From contig CAYGPD010000007.1 of assembly GCA_964351655.1 (NCBI GenBank), positions 1-64,000 on the forward strand: a stretch of 64,000 nucleotides of DNA, in the 5' to 3' direction. Position 1 is the stretch's first letter. Each line of letters begins with the position of its first letter. Made by a program: the position numbers and the translations under genes. A model generated the notes under the pieces. The model saw only the letters and a program-made list of their open reading frames with translations, made no database searches and was not told the DNA's origin. Positions 26,220 through 35,767 of this stretch are shown piece after piece. Origin of the DNA: Hirschia sp964351655. Its GTDB lineage: Bacteria > Pseudomonadota > Alphaproteobacteria > Caulobacterales > Hyphomonadaceae.

Positions 26220-27176
26220 CTAAACCGCAAAGCCGACAAGCATCGCGATATAGGCCACATATCCAGCCAGCATGATACCGCCTTCTAAGCGTGTGACTTT
26301 CCAATGCGTGATCGCAGCGATGATGAGAAGCAAAGTTGCGCCCAATAGCACCCACACATCAAAGCTAGCGATTTGCGGCGGGATTGGGATAGGTTTCACT
26401 ATGGCTGTCACGCCCAATATACCCAAGATATTATAGATATTGCTGCCCACAATGTTTCCAAAGGCGAGATCACCCTGCTTGCGCAAAGCTGCCATAAGCG
26501 ACGTGACTAGCTCTGGAAGTGACGTTCCAACCGCAACAATTGTAAGCCCAATAATGGTTTCAGAGACACCAAAGGATGTCGCAATATCAGTGGCCGACAT
26601 AACAAGAAAGCGCGCGCCGAAAATTGTCATCACCAAGCCAGCTACAACCATTGCGCTATTGAACACAAGAGAAGAGAGTTTAGCTGTGTCATCTGGCAAT
26701 TCAGCATTATTTGCTGATGCAGGACTTTGCTCTTTTAAGAAAGCGTAAGCGATGTACGCAATCAAGCCCGCCACAAGCACAAAACCCATCCAACGTGTGA
26801 GAGAGCCATAAAAAATGACCATCATACATAGAAGCGTTGCCCCAGCCAGCACCATGCCATCACGGCGAAAACTTTCACTCGCGACAGCTACAGGGAAGAT
26901 AAGCGCAGATAATCCAAGGATAAACAAAATATTGGCAATATTACTGCCCACCACATTCCCCACTGCGATGCCCGGAACACCAGCGAAAGCAGCTTGAAGA
27001 CTGGTGACGAGTTCGGGCGTGGATGTACCAAAGCCCACAAGTGTCAAACCGATCACAAGCGGAGACACTTTAAAGGTTTGCGCAATAGACACGGCACCGC
27101 GCACGAGAACCTCACCGCCCAAGACAAGCAATAAAAGCCCAGAAACCAAGAACACATAGATCATTGATACGTCCAT
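26220..27176 (-). CDS. Calcium/sodium antiporter (CaCA family, YrbG-like)
   Basis: A polytopic inner-membrane exchanger of about 318 residues with two homologous halves in inverted orientation. Each carries an alpha-repeat: GFGTSTPELVTSL with GNVVGSNIANI, and AVGTSLPELVTSL with GNIVGSNIYNI. These bind Ca and Na ions. About ten hydrophobic helices are visible. In-frame ATGs at 27206, 27176 and 27164 are possible starts; none has a strong Shine-Dalgarno and 27176 is a compromise. It is convergent with the SEC-C gene. Confidence 0.9.
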   Translation of the reverse strand: MDVSMIYVFLVSGLLLLVLGGEVLVRGAVSIAQTFKVSPLVIGLTLVGFGTSTPELVTSLQAAFAGVPGIAVGNVVGSNIANILFILGLSALIFPVAVASESFRRDGMVLAGATLLCMMVIFYGSLTRWMGFVLVAGLIAYIAYAFLKEQSPASANNAELPDDTAKLSSLVFNSAMVVAGLVMTIFGARFLVMSATDIATSFGVSETIIGLTIVAVGTSLPELVTSLMAALRKQGDLAFGNIVGSNIYNILGILGVTAIVKPIPIPPQIASFDVWVLLGATLLLIIAAITHWKVTRLEGGIMLAGYVAYIAMLVGFAV

Positions 27177-27351
27177 AAAAAAGCTCAACACCCACAGATG
27201 CGGCATGTTGTTTCATCATCTATGGATTATGTGAAAAAGTCTATTGGATATCTGTTGGTTGGAGGCGCTCGCAGCAGAGTTTATTTTTATGAACGCCTAT
27301 TTAAAACGTGCAATTACATCCCATTTATATCGGCCTATTTTCAAGTTAACC

Positions 27352-28572
27352 TCAGGTATTTGACTTTAGCCATTCGCTTGCGCCCACCCCGGCTGCGCGA
27401 CCTGTCGCCATGCATGCTGTGATAAGATAACCACCCGTTGGCGCATCCCAATCAATCATCTCACCCGCACAAAAAACACCCGGCTTTTCTGTTACCATTA
27501 ACTCATCATCCAGCGCCGACCATTGCACACCGCCAATGGTAGAAATAGCTTCATCAAGAGGTGCAGCCCCTGTGATTTTAAGCGGCAGCGCTTTTAATCG
27601 ACGTATGAGATAGTCTTTGTCATTTAAGGCATTTTTATCTGCCCCCTCATATATCAGCGCAGCTTTTACACCTTTAAGACCCACCACTTTTCGCAAATAA
27701 TTGGAGAGAGAAAGTTTGCCGCGTGGACGTTGTAGCTTTTCGCTAAGTACGGTCTCTGAAATATCTGGAAGCAGATCAACCAATAGCGTCGCCGTGCCAT
27801 ATGTATTGAGCAGATCGCGTAGCGTCGCAGATACCGTATAAATAGCACCGCTTTCAACGCCCTTATGCGTGATTACAAACTCACCCCGCGTTGCTTGCTG
27901 CCCCACACTCACCTGAACAGACTTTATCGGGTGGCCAGCAAACTCATCCCGCATGCGGTCAGACCAGTTCACAAGGAACCCATTATTTGACGGTGCAAAT
28001 GGGCGACACGAAACGCCCTGTTCTATAAATTTATCAAGCCAGCCGCCATCCGATCCTAAGCGTTTCCAGCTTCCGCCGCCAAGCGCAAACACACTTGCCG
28101 CTGGCTTCAAATTCACAACACCTGTTGGTGTTTTAAAGACAAGCTCCCCCGCATTGTTCCAGCCCTGCCATTGATGACGCGCATGCAATTGAGCCCCCTT
28201 TTCCTGCAAACGCACCAACCATGCCCGCAGTAAAGGTGATGATTTCATCATGCTGGGGAAAACGCGCCCTGTCGGTCCGGTGTGCGCTTCAATTCCAAGC
28301 TCTTTCATCCAAGCGATAATTTCTTTCGCACCAAATTCTGTGACCATGCTCTTCACACGCGAATCATCACCATAGCGAGAGAGGAAATCTGACATATCTT
28401 CCGCATGTGTAATGTTGAGGCCGCTTTTCCCCGCCATCAAAAACTTACGTCCCATGCTTGGCATTGAATCAAATATATCTACGCCAACACCGTTTTGCGT
28501 AAGCGTTTCAGCTGCCATTAAACCAGCAGGGCCAGCACCAATAATTGCAACACGGTTCGAAAAATCATTCAT
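27352..28572 (-). CDS. HI0933-like FAD flavoprotein (TIGR03862-type)
   Basis: A 406-residue NAD(P)/FAD-dependent oxidoreductase. The N-terminal dinucleotide fold reads AIIGAGPAGLMAAETL, followed by GRKFLMAGKSGLNITH, the signature of the HI0933/BaiN-like group. The C-terminal FAD segment is GVFCAGEMIDWDAPTGGYL. From the MGRKFLMAGK sequence and length it belongs with the PP_4765-type subgroup. The reaction is unknown. It is divergent from the downstream pseudouridine synthase gene. Confidence 0.87.
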   Translation of the reverse strand: MNDFSNRVAIIGAGPAGLMAAETLTQNGVGVDIFDSMPSMGRKFLMAGKSGLNITHAEDMSDFLSRYGDDSRVKSMVTEFGAKEIIAWMKELGIEAHTGPTGRVFPSMMKSSPLLRAWLVRLQEKGAQLHARHQWQGWNNAGELVFKTPTGVVNLKPAASVFALGGGSWKRLGSDGGWLDKFIEQGVSCRPFAPSNNGFLVNWSDRMRDEFAGHPIKSVQVSVGQQATRGEFVITHKGVESGAIYTVSATLRDLLNTYGTATLLVDLLPDISETVLSEKLQRPRGKLSLSNYLRKVVGLKGVKAALIYEGADKNALNDKDYLIRRLKALPLKITGAAPLDEAISTIGGVQWSALDDELMVTEKPGVFCAGEMIDWDAPTGGYLITACMATGRAAGVGASEWLKSNT

Positions 28573-28700
28573 GGCAGCGGGTCCGGTAGGTTTGATGTAT
28601 CAATTCAAAAGCGATCCTCTTGTTAGTGCTTTGCGCTCAAAATGCAAAGCGTCATCGTCAACACTTGCCACCTTGTCCACAAAATGGCACTTGGCCTTGC

Positions 28701-29360
28701 ATGAAACGTGAGTTTATCTACGCACCCGCCAAGAATCCCAACATTGTCGTCATTTATGAAGACGATGCCTTTCTCGTACTCGACAAACCCTCTGGGTTGT
28801 TAAGTGTTCCCGGCCGGCTGCCTGAACATGCCGATTGTTTAGAAACACGCGCCCAATCCGAATACCCTGAAGCACGTACTGTTCACCGCTTAGACATGGC
28901 AACATCGGGCGTATGGGTTATGGCCCGCAAACGGGAAATGATGCGCCACTTAGGTCTTCAATTTGAACGGCGCCACACATCAAAGACTTATATTGCGCGT
29001 GTATGGGGAGAGATTGAAAAAGACGAAGGCTTCATCGATGAACCAATCATTGTTGATTGGCCCAATCGTCCTAAACAAAAAATTTGCTATGAAACCGGAA
29101 AATCTGCACAGACTAGTTGGCGCGTCCTAGAGCGCTCCAATGGCACAACACGCGTAGAGCTCACGCCCATCACTGGCCGCACACACCAATTGCGCATTCA
29201 TATGCAACATATAGGACACCCTATCCTCGCGGATCGCATTTATGCACATGAAGAGGCGTTTAGAATGGCGGACCGCTTACAATTACACGCCGCATCCATC
29301 ACTCTACGACACCCGATAGGTGGAGAGCCGATCACATTTAAAAGCCCCGCCCCTTTTTAA
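28701..29360 (+). CDS. RluA-family pseudouridine synthase
   Basis: Isomerises uridine to pseudouridine in rRNA or tRNA. The 219-residue product is a minimal catalytic domain without an S4 domain: VLDKPSGLLSVPGR, the catalytic Asp in VHRLDMATSG, and GRTHQLRIHMQHIGHPILAD. The upstream extension to 28620 is rejected in favour of ATG at 28701, which gives the usual N-terminus. Size and lack of S4 fit RluA-like enzymes acting on 23S U746 or tRNA U32. The exact target is uncertain. Confidence 0.88.
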   Translation: MKREFIYAPAKNPNIVVIYEDDAFLVLDKPSGLLSVPGRLPEHADCLETRAQSEYPEARTVHRLDMATSGVWVMARKREMMRHLGLQFERRHTSKTYIARVWGEIEKDEGFIDEPIIVDWPNRPKQKICYETGKSAQTSWRVLERSNGTTRVELTPITGRTHQLRIHMQHIGHPILADRIYAHEEAFRMADRLQLHAASITLRHPIGGEPITFKSPAPF

Positions 29361-29391
29361 AAAAAGGCATAAGTAATTATAATGTAATAAA

Positions 29392-29943
29392 TTATTGGAT
29401 ATCACAGCCGCGCGCGAAAGCACATTCTGTCAATTCGATAGCGGGATAGTCAATTGCAAATTCTGGCGGCATATCTTGAGATAAGTCCTGCATCACAATT
29501 GCACCCATTGCTGCAGCTCCGCGTAATACAAAGCCCAGTTTTCCAAAATCATTCTTAAATGCAGTTGAGTATTGCGTTCCAGCACCAAAACCTGTTTCTA
29601 CATTTTGAAATGCAAAGGTTTCACCAGCGAAATGTCCGTAACGATCACCGTCAAACGTATACCCAAATCCCACGGCGCGTGTATTGCTCAATTCTCTTGC
29701 AGGCCCCCAATACTGACGCTCAGTAAAGAGACCTATGCGTGGTTGAGATGCGAAATCATTCCGAGATGTTTCCTTACCAAAAGGAATAACCATCTGCACG
29801 CCAAATGAGCGATCATATTCATAGGCTAGATCGTTAACTTCGTAAGCTGAAATCGAGGTAAAAGATGCTTGGGCATTTGCTGATGTACACAGCGCAACAA
29901 GCGCTAAACATGCAAAGGAAGTCACTTCATATAGTCTACGCAT
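29392..29943 (-). CDS. Exported protein of unknown function
   Basis: A 183-residue protein with a clear signal peptide (hydrophobic core, cleavage near SANAQA, residue 25). The mature part is rich in aromatic and glycine residues with alternating patterns (RAVGFGYTFDGDRYGHF, KLGFVLRGAAAMGAI), suggestive of beta strands, possibly a small outer-membrane or periplasmic beta protein. The C-terminus has two cysteines (ECAFARGCDIQ). No family is recognised. Confidence 0.6.
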   Translation of the reverse strand: MRRLYEVTSFACLALVALCTSANAQASFTSISAYEVNDLAYEYDRSFGVQMVIPFGKETSRNDFASQPRIGLFTERQYWGPARELSNTRAVGFGYTFDGDRYGHFAGETFAFQNVETGFGAGTQYSTAFKNDFGKLGFVLRGAAAMGAIVMQDLSQDMPPEFAIDYPAIELTECAFARGCDIQ

Positions 29944-30088
29944 AGAGAAAACTCAAAACTAGCAACACTAAACTGAAGGTAGCATTTCACCTTCCCATTT
30001 ATAAAATGCTAACCATAGTTTTGAGATCTGACAAATGACAAATGTGACTATTTTGTAATTTTCAGTAACAATAATAATTCAAATCCAC

Positions 30089-30538
30089 TTAATCAGTCGT
30101 CATTGCCTCATTTTCAAGCGCCTTATCAATTGCGGCTATGAGTGCTTCAAATGCCAGTAATGTCGATGTATGCCGTTGAGGATAATCTCTCACCCCTTCT
30201 AGATGCCGTAATTCCCAGAAATCTCCCTGTGGAGGGGGTGCGCCCTCTTTAAGCATTGCGCGAAAAGAATCACGCACCGCAACAATATCTGCCCTTGTCT
30301 TGCCCTTTGCATGAGCAGATAGCACCGAACAGGAAGTCTGCCCCAGCACACATGCTTCTGGCTCAAATCCGATTTCAGAAATTTGACCCGCATCATCAAG
30401 GACGACATCCGCTGTTATGACGGAGCCACACACACGCGAAACCTTTGTCGCAGTTCCCTGAGGATTTTCCAATCGCTCAGCGTTTGGAATATTGGCTGCT
30501 AATTCCAGCACACGATTATGATAGATTTCATCAAACAT
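30089..30538 (-). CDS. Iron-sulfur cluster scaffold (IscU/NifU-like)
   Basis: A 149-residue NifU/IscU-type protein: YHNRVLELAANIPNAERL at the N-terminus, then CGSVITADVVLDD, EACVLGQTSCSVLSAHAKG and a C-terminal RHTSTLLAFEALIAAI. The three cysteines (CGS, EACVLG, TSCS) occupy the scaffold ligand positions. Alphaproteobacteria often carry this type outside the suf operon. The C-terminal Cys of classic IscU (usually RxxC) is replaced by HTST, as in other members of this subgroup. It is followed upstream by exoD on the same strand. Confidence 0.85.
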   Translation of the reverse strand: MFDEIYHNRVLELAANIPNAERLENPQGTATKVSRVCGSVITADVVLDDAGQISEIGFEPEACVLGQTSCSVLSAHAKGKTRADIVAVRDSFRAMLKEGAPPPQGDFWELRHLEGVRDYPQRHTSTLLAFEALIAAIDKALENEAMTTD

Positions 30539-30582
30539 AGGCTTTAGGTCGTCTCACCTGCATGTTTCGTCAAGAGGGCTTT

Positions 30583-31218
30583 TTAACTTATTCCAATCAT
30601 GCTGAATATACGACCAGCCAATCGCGTCATTAAAAAGACACTACCCATAAACGTAACGCCCGCGACAATTAAAAGTGCACCATCACGCGATGCAAGCCCT
30701 AACCCCACCATCAGTATGGCTAGACTTGGTAAAAGCGGACCAAGCGGTACCAGCCCAAGTGGGTAGGTTAAAAATGCAGCTGCAACACAGATAAGTGCGA
30801 CGAAATTTACAAATGGCGGCTTGGTCAAGGCGACAATACGAGGCTTTGTGACCTTATCAATACGTTTCGCCCATGGCTGGGCTTTATCCAAACCAGACAC
30901 AAGATATTCACGCGGAAAAGTTGAGTTCAAAATACGCTTTGGAACCCAAGGGTAAGGCCTTCCGAACACTATTTGTATCGCGATTATCCATGTCACGGTT
31001 GCAAAAATCCAATTTGCACCGGGCACAATTGTCAGAGGAGAAATGGATATGAAGCCAAGCAAAAGAAGCACTGGGCCGTAGGCGCGACGCCCAACAACAT
31101 TTAGAAGATCTCTAACTGCGATTTTCTCACCTTTAGTCCCCTCTTTGATTTTGTCTAACAACGCTTCAAACGTGTGATTAGAGGCCTTGATTGTCGAAGA
31201 ACTATTATCTTCTGTCAT
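30583..31218 (-). CDS. exoD: ExoD-family exopolysaccharide synthesis protein
   Basis: A 211-residue inner-membrane protein. The N-terminal soluble segment (FEALLDKIKEGTKGEKIAVRDLL) is followed by GRRAYGPVLLLLGFISISPLTIVPGA and then by several hydrophobic helices, matching ExoD proteins known from Rhizobium exopolysaccharide and alkali-tolerance work. The biochemical role is undefined. It lies between an Fe-S scaffold gene and a lipoprotein hydrolase gene, all on the minus strand. Confidence 0.85.
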   Translation of the reverse strand: MTEDNSSSTIKASNHTFEALLDKIKEGTKGEKIAVRDLLNVVGRRAYGPVLLLLGFISISPLTIVPGANWIFATVTWIIAIQIVFGRPYPWVPKRILNSTFPREYLVSGLDKAQPWAKRIDKVTKPRIVALTKPPFVNFVALICVAAAFLTYPLGLVPLGPLLPSLAILMVGLGLASRDGALLIVAGVTFMGSVFLMTRLAGRIFSMIGIS

Positions 31219-31301
31219 TATATTCCCGCTCGATCTTCAAAATGAATGCGATACTCGCGTTAATATAATGCGCAGTTGCCTAAATCGTTGCAATCTTTCC
31301 C

Positions 31302-32261
31302 CTATTCAGCCGCGAGCTTTCGTTCGATGTTTTTCACTCTATCAAAAAATGGCAAAGCCCGTTCGATAAAATCAGGCTGCAACGGCACATTGATATGTGT
31401 GCCCTTTTCAAAGTGAAGATATGTTACGTGATTGCCTTGCTTCTCTAGCGATTCGGCAAGGGACTGAGACAACCAAGCTGGAAGAATTTTATCTTTCCCT
31501 CCAGACAGAACAAGCACAGGCGCGTCAAAGCCAGCAAGTGGCGTTGCATTGTCGCCTTCTTGATGTGTTTCAGCAGTAGCTATTTTAATAAAAGGAATCA
31601 TTCGTAAAAACCAAGGCTTCCATACCTTCATCGCTTCTTCAGCACTTAATGCTGAAGTTTCGTAAACAAAACCGTCAAATTTGGGTGAACTCGCCGCCAT
31701 ATGCGGGCAGATGAAGCCTCCAAGAGAATGGCCCCAGAAAATCAATTGACGATCCCCCGACAACTCGTTTGCAAGCTCGACAATAGAAGGCGTTATTTTT
31801 TGGATAGCAGCAATCGACGGCTCTCCTGAACTATCGCCATATCCAGGATAATCAAACTGCAAGACATCGCCCCATGGCAGCAATTTTTCTGCGTAATACA
31901 CACCATGATTGGGCCTATCACCACCGGAACCATAGCAACTTAATATAAGCGGCCGATCCTCATGTGCGCTTTTCTCATTTGCTGAAATCAGAGAATACGC
32001 AATGCGCTCATCTTCAGCATCGATAAAACCATGTTTTACACTTGCAGGCAGTATTTTTTTGAATTTCTCTTCCTGTGCCAGCTTAGAATCTGGATTGGTC
32101 AGCTTCGTTTCATCAACGAATTTCAGCTCATCCGCAGTAAGGGCAATATCTTTCCATTTAGGTGGACTAAAGATAGCGTCATCTGACATTGTAATTGTGC
32201 ACCCTGCACTGCTTAACAATGCCATTACACTCACGCCAAATTTCTTTAAACTATCCGTCAT
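31302..32261 (-). CDS. Lipoprotein alpha/beta hydrolase, paralogue 1
   Basis: A 319-residue protein with a signal sequence ending in a lipobox-like SAGC. The hydrolase core shows LQFDYPGYGDSSGEPS, the nucleophile elbow WGHSLGGF, VLVLSGGKDKILP (Asp loop) and a final GTHINVPL His. The ATG at 32261 is preceded by AGAGGG about 8 bases away; the GTG at 32267 lies too close to that site. The next gene upstream is a paralogue with the same architecture, so this is a tandem duplication. The substrate is unknown. Confidence 0.82.
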   Translation of the reverse strand: MTDSLKKFGVSVMALLSSAGCTITMSDDAIFSPPKWKDIALTADELKFVDETKLTNPDSKLAQEEKFKKILPASVKHGFIDAEDERIAYSLISANEKSAHEDRPLILSCYGSGGDRPNHGVYYAEKLLPWGDVLQFDYPGYGDSSGEPSIAAIQKITPSIVELANELSGDRQLIFWGHSLGGFICPHMAASSPKFDGFVYETSALSAEEAMKVWKPWFLRMIPFIKIATAETHQEGDNATPLAGFDAPVLVLSGGKDKILPAWLSQSLAESLEKQGNHVTYLHFEKGTHINVPLQPDFIERALPFFDRVKNIERKLAAE

Positions 32262-32323
32262 TGCCACACCCTCTGCTGCCTATAGGAATCTATACGAAGC
32301 CAAAGAGAAATTGGTTCACCATT

Positions 32324-33286
32324 TTACTTACTTTTTAGATCTTTCACATTTTCAAGCAACGGATTGATACGTTTTTGAAAATCAAATTGATCGGTGATCG
32401 TTGAATGCTCAGCCTTCTTGAACTCAAGATAATTGACATCTAAGTCACGCTTTTTCAGCGCCTTGTGCAGTGAACGCGCAAGACCTACAGGCAGGGTCTC
32501 ATCCTTCTTTGCACCCAGAACAATGATTGGCCCATCAAAGTGTGCAAGCGCACGCGCATTATCGTAATCATTTAGGCTATCTTTGATATCCACACCAACA
32601 AACGGCAAATACCAAGGCGTCCACGCTTCTGCGACTTCTTTCACATTCAATGCTGTCGCTTCCAACACCACGGCATCTGTTTCACGCGCTGTACGCGCTA
32701 ATTCTGAACACACAAACCCGCCCAAAGAATGCCCCCACATTATAACAGGACGGTCAGCGCCAAGCTCATCAACATTATCAGAGACTAAAAGCTGCATATC
32801 ATGCATGCTTTGTGTCGTCGCTATACCGCCAGAATCTCCATAACCTGGATAATCAAACAGAAGAACATCGCCCCACATAAAGCTTTTTTTCGCAGCCCAT
32901 ACACCATCTCGAATGCGATCGGATGCATTGCCAAAGCAATTTACAATAATGGGACGTTTAGCTTTTGTTTCTGCGCTCGTGACAGAACTTACCAAAGTCC
33001 ATGCAATGCGACTATCACCCTCTCCCCAGAAGCCATGCGTAAGGGTAGCTGGCATATGGGAAGCATACCCCCTCGCCTCTACCAACTCATCAGCTGAGGG
33101 CTGAATGAGGCTATCTTCATCCTCTAAGCGCATTTGGGATGCATCTTCAGCCGGTTTTTCAATTGGTCGAGGTTTAAAGACAACAGACTCGTCTATTTCC
33201 TTCTCAAAACAACCCGTTAGAAAAACTGAAAGCCCCAACATACTCACCAGAGCAAGCTTATTGGCAATAGTGTGTCTCAACGTCAT
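32324..33286 (-). CDS. Lipoprotein alpha/beta hydrolase, paralogue 2
   Basis: A 320-residue paralogue of the following gene. It has a signal peptide with lipobox LTGC, DYPGYGDSGG, the nucleophile elbow WGHSLGGF, IIVLGAKKDETLP and a terminal EHST His. The two proteins share order of motifs and length but have clearly diverged, including in the linker after the lipobox. It is immediately downstream of cysS on the same strand. BEM46-like serine hydrolases are the nearest known group. Confidence 0.82.
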   Translation of the reverse strand: MTLRHTIANKLALVSMLGLSVFLTGCFEKEIDESVVFKPRPIEKPAEDASQMRLEDEDSLIQPSADELVEARGYASHMPATLTHGFWGEGDSRIAWTLVSSVTSAETKAKRPIIVNCFGNASDRIRDGVWAAKKSFMWGDVLLFDYPGYGDSGGIATTQSMHDMQLLVSDNVDELGADRPVIMWGHSLGGFVCSELARTARETDAVVLEATALNVKEVAEAWTPWYLPFVGVDIKDSLNDYDNARALAHFDGPIIVLGAKKDETLPVGLARSLHKALKKRDLDVNYLEFKKAEHSTITDQFDFQKRINPLLENVKDLKSK

Positions 33287-33351
33287 GAAGTCTTCCCCGC
33301 GAGAATCAGAAAATAGCGTTCTAAATTACCCTACTACATTTTTGCAGCCGA

Positions 33352-34737
33352 TTATGCACGACGCCATGTCGACCCTTGTGCATTATCCATAATTTCAATG
33401 CCTTCAGCCACCAATTGGTTCCGAATCCGATCAGCTTCTGCCCAATCCTTGTTCGCACGCGCATCCAAGCGCGCCTGAACTAACGCATCAATACGCGCTG
33501 CATCATCACTATCATCGCCTTTTTCCCACTCTTCAGGCGTTAACTGTAACAAGCCCAACATGTCTCCTGCGAAGATGAGGTCAGCACGTGCCTGAGCCAT
33601 AGCTTCTTGGTCTCCAGCATCTGCTGCTCTATTGGCTTCTCCTGAGAGACGCGACATTTCTGCTAACGCTTGAGGGGTATTAAGATCGTCACATAGCGCT
33701 TCAAGAACACCAATATCTTCTACCTCTAGATCAGCAAAATCCCAGACGCGGCGCAAAGCCCCATAAGCGCGATCCAAAGTCGCTTTACACTGGTCCAGCA
33801 AGGCTTGCGTCCAGTCGAGAGGTTGACGATATTGCGCCGATAGCAAAGCCATACGCAGCACTTCACCATGCGTCGTTTTCAGCATCTCGTGCGGCAGCTT
33901 CACATTCCCAATGCTTTTAGACATTTTTTCCGATTCAATATCGAGAAATCCATTGTGCAGCCAATAGTTCGCCATTGGCTCCCCATGGGCACATTCAGAT
34001 TGTGCGATCTCGTTTTCATGGTGGGGAAATTGAAGGTCTATCCCACCGCCGTGAATATCAATTGTTTTGCCTAAAACAGCCGCAATCATCGCCGAACACT
34101 CGATGTGCCAACCAGGACGACCTCTTCCCCATGGGCTATCCCAAATCGCATCTTCTGGCTCACCCGGCTTTGCTACTTTCCAGAGCGCGAAATCGGCCTG
34201 ATCACGTTTCTCATCCGAAGTATCAACACGTGCGCCCGCGAGCATATCGTCAAGATTTCGTCCTGATAGTTTTCCATATTCATCCATAGACTTCACATGG
34301 AACCATAAACCCGATTTCGTTCTGTATGCATATTTCTTGCGCTCCAGCTTTTCCATCATCTCAATCATTTGCGGAATGTGAGATACAGCCGTTGGTCGGA
34401 AATTAGGTTCAAGAATATTTAGCGCTGCGGAATCTTCCAGATAAGCCTGTGTATATTTCTCAGTAATCGCAGAAATAGGTTCACCAGTTTCGTTTGAAGC
34501 CGCGATTATCTTATCATCAACATCTGTAAGATTGGACGCATAGAGAACGGCCTCATCCCCGTAACGCGAGCGCAAAAGGCGATATAAGACATCAAACGCA
34601 ACAGGAGGACGAAAATTCCCAATATGTGCGTAGGAATACACTGTGGGTCCACACACATACATTGTCACCCGCTTTTCGTCCTGAGGTACAAACACCTCTT
34701 TTTTGCGCGTCAGTGAGTTTGTAAGTTTGATTTCCAC
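33352..34737 (-). CDS. cysS: Cysteinyl-tRNA synthetase
   Basis: Class I synthetase charging tRNA-Cys. The 461-residue product shows MYVCGPTVYSYAHIGNFRP (zinc Cys plus the HIGN form of the HIGH motif), WHIECSAMIA, the HHENEIAQSE zinc segment and EKMSKSIGN (KMSKS). The C-terminal helical domain ends with RADLIFAGDML and a DRIRNQL segment. The start is GTG at 34737, with TAGGAAG upstream, since the sequence reads correctly only from there. Confidence 0.95.
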   Translation of the reverse strand: MEIKLTNSLTRKKEVFVPQDEKRVTMYVCGPTVYSYAHIGNFRPPVAFDVLYRLLRSRYGDEAVLYASNLTDVDDKIIAASNETGEPISAITEKYTQAYLEDSAALNILEPNFRPTAVSHIPQMIEMMEKLERKKYAYRTKSGLWFHVKSMDEYGKLSGRNLDDMLAGARVDTSDEKRDQADFALWKVAKPGEPEDAIWDSPWGRGRPGWHIECSAMIAAVLGKTIDIHGGGIDLQFPHHENEIAQSECAHGEPMANYWLHNGFLDIESEKMSKSIGNVKLPHEMLKTTHGEVLRMALLSAQYRQPLDWTQALLDQCKATLDRAYGALRRVWDFADLEVEDIGVLEALCDDLNTPQALAEMSRLSGEANRAADAGDQEAMAQARADLIFAGDMLGLLQLTPEEWEKGDDSDDAARIDALVQARLDARANKDWAEADRIRNQLVAEGIEIMDNAQGSTWRRA

Positions 34738-35081
34738 GAGTCTTATCTTCCTAATTTAAAAATTATCTGAACACCTTCTAGCCGATTGCACGCGTACCAC
34801 AACCACAATCAGTTTGCGTTCCTCAAAATCAGCTTATGTTTCCTGTTTAATTGCGACATTTACGCCCTAGAGAGTATATTTTCACCTTGTAGCCATGTGA
34901 ATCACGCGACTGTCACGGTGATCCAATTTGACAATCTTGATTTGAAGACTATCTCTACAGCTCACCCTGAGGGGAATATTTTCGGGCGGGCGTTAAGTCC
35001 GGGCTTTGGCAAATGAACACACTTTATGCCAATTGAGCCCCGGCTCGACCCCCGTCCCTCAGACATGGAAAGGTCCATCAA
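34738..35081. other. cysS-folE divergent intergenic region
   Basis: A 344-base gap between divergent genes. It contains the listed promoter-like TTGACA element and a G/C-rich stretch just before folE (about 34970-35065). I see no reading frame with a ribosome-binding site and no RNA fold I recognise. Confidence 0.45.
34928..34955 (+). promoter_or_regulatory. Candidate folE promoter
   Basis: TTGACA (34928-34933) is separated by 16 bases from TATCTC (34950-34955). The -35 match is perfect but the -10 is weak. It would give a leader of about 120 bases. Confidence 0.35.
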
Positions 35082-35696
35082 GTGGACGCTATAGTAAAAG
35101 ATGGTGCTGTGACGCGCGATACAGATGATAAGCGCCCTACGCGCGAAGAGGCTGAAAAAGCTGTAAAAACTCTATTAGCATGGGCTGGGGATGATCCAGA
35201 ACGTGAAGGCCTATTAGATACACCTAAGCGCGTTGTTAAAGCGTATGAAGAGTGGTTCTCCGGTTATCGCGAAGACCCTGTAAAATACCTATCAAGGACT
35301 TTTGAAGACGTGCAAGGCTATGATGACATTGTAATGCTTCGCGACATTGATGTCGAAAGCCACTGCGAACACCACATGGCACCATTTATGGGTAAGGCTT
35401 ATGTTGCGTACATGCCAACAGATTCAGTTGTTGGTATTTCCAAACTTGCACGCGTTGTTGAAATTTACGCTAAGCGTTTGCAAACCCAAGAAACAATGAC
35501 GTCGCAAATTTGTGATGCAATCAATGAAAGCCTAAAGCCTGCTGGGGTTGCGGTAATGATTGATGCTGTTCACCAATGTATGACGACACGCGGTGTTCAC
35601 CACCCGAACGTCTCTACGATTACCACCCAATTTACGGGCGTCTTCAAAACAGACAAAGACCTACGTGACCGCTTCCTTCGTCTTAGCGAGCGCTGA
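35082..35696 (+). CDS. folE: GTP cyclohydrolase I
   Basis: Converts GTP to 7,8-dihydroneopterin triphosphate, the entry step of folate synthesis. The 204-residue product carries the zinc and active-site segment ESHCEHHMAPF, VVGISKLARVVEIYAKRLQTQE, and HQCMTTRGVHHP, all diagnostic of type I FolE. The start is GTG at 35082 with GGAAAGG upstream. folP lies elsewhere in this window (56236), so the pathway genes are scattered. Confidence 0.95.
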   Translation: MDAIVKDGAVTRDTDDKRPTREEAEKAVKTLLAWAGDDPEREGLLDTPKRVVKAYEEWFSGYREDPVKYLSRTFEDVQGYDDIVMLRDIDVESHCEHHMAPFMGKAYVAYMPTDSVVGISKLARVVEIYAKRLQTQETMTSQICDAINESLKPAGVAVMIDAVHQCMTTRGVHHPNVSTITTQFTGVFKTDKDLRDRFLRLSER

Positions 35697-35717
35697 TTTA
35701 ATTTAAAATCGAAATCT

Positions 35718-35756
35718 AAAAAGTCCCGACCGCGAGAGCAGTTCGGGACTTTTTTA
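35718..35756. terminator. Bidirectional terminator after folE
   Basis: A perfect 12-bp stem AAAAAGTCCCGA / TCGGGACTTTTT (35718-35729 with 35743-35754) lies between convergent folE and the XRE-regulator gene. It supplies a T run on each strand. Confidence 0.85.
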
Positions 35757-35767
35757 TTGTCGCTTAT

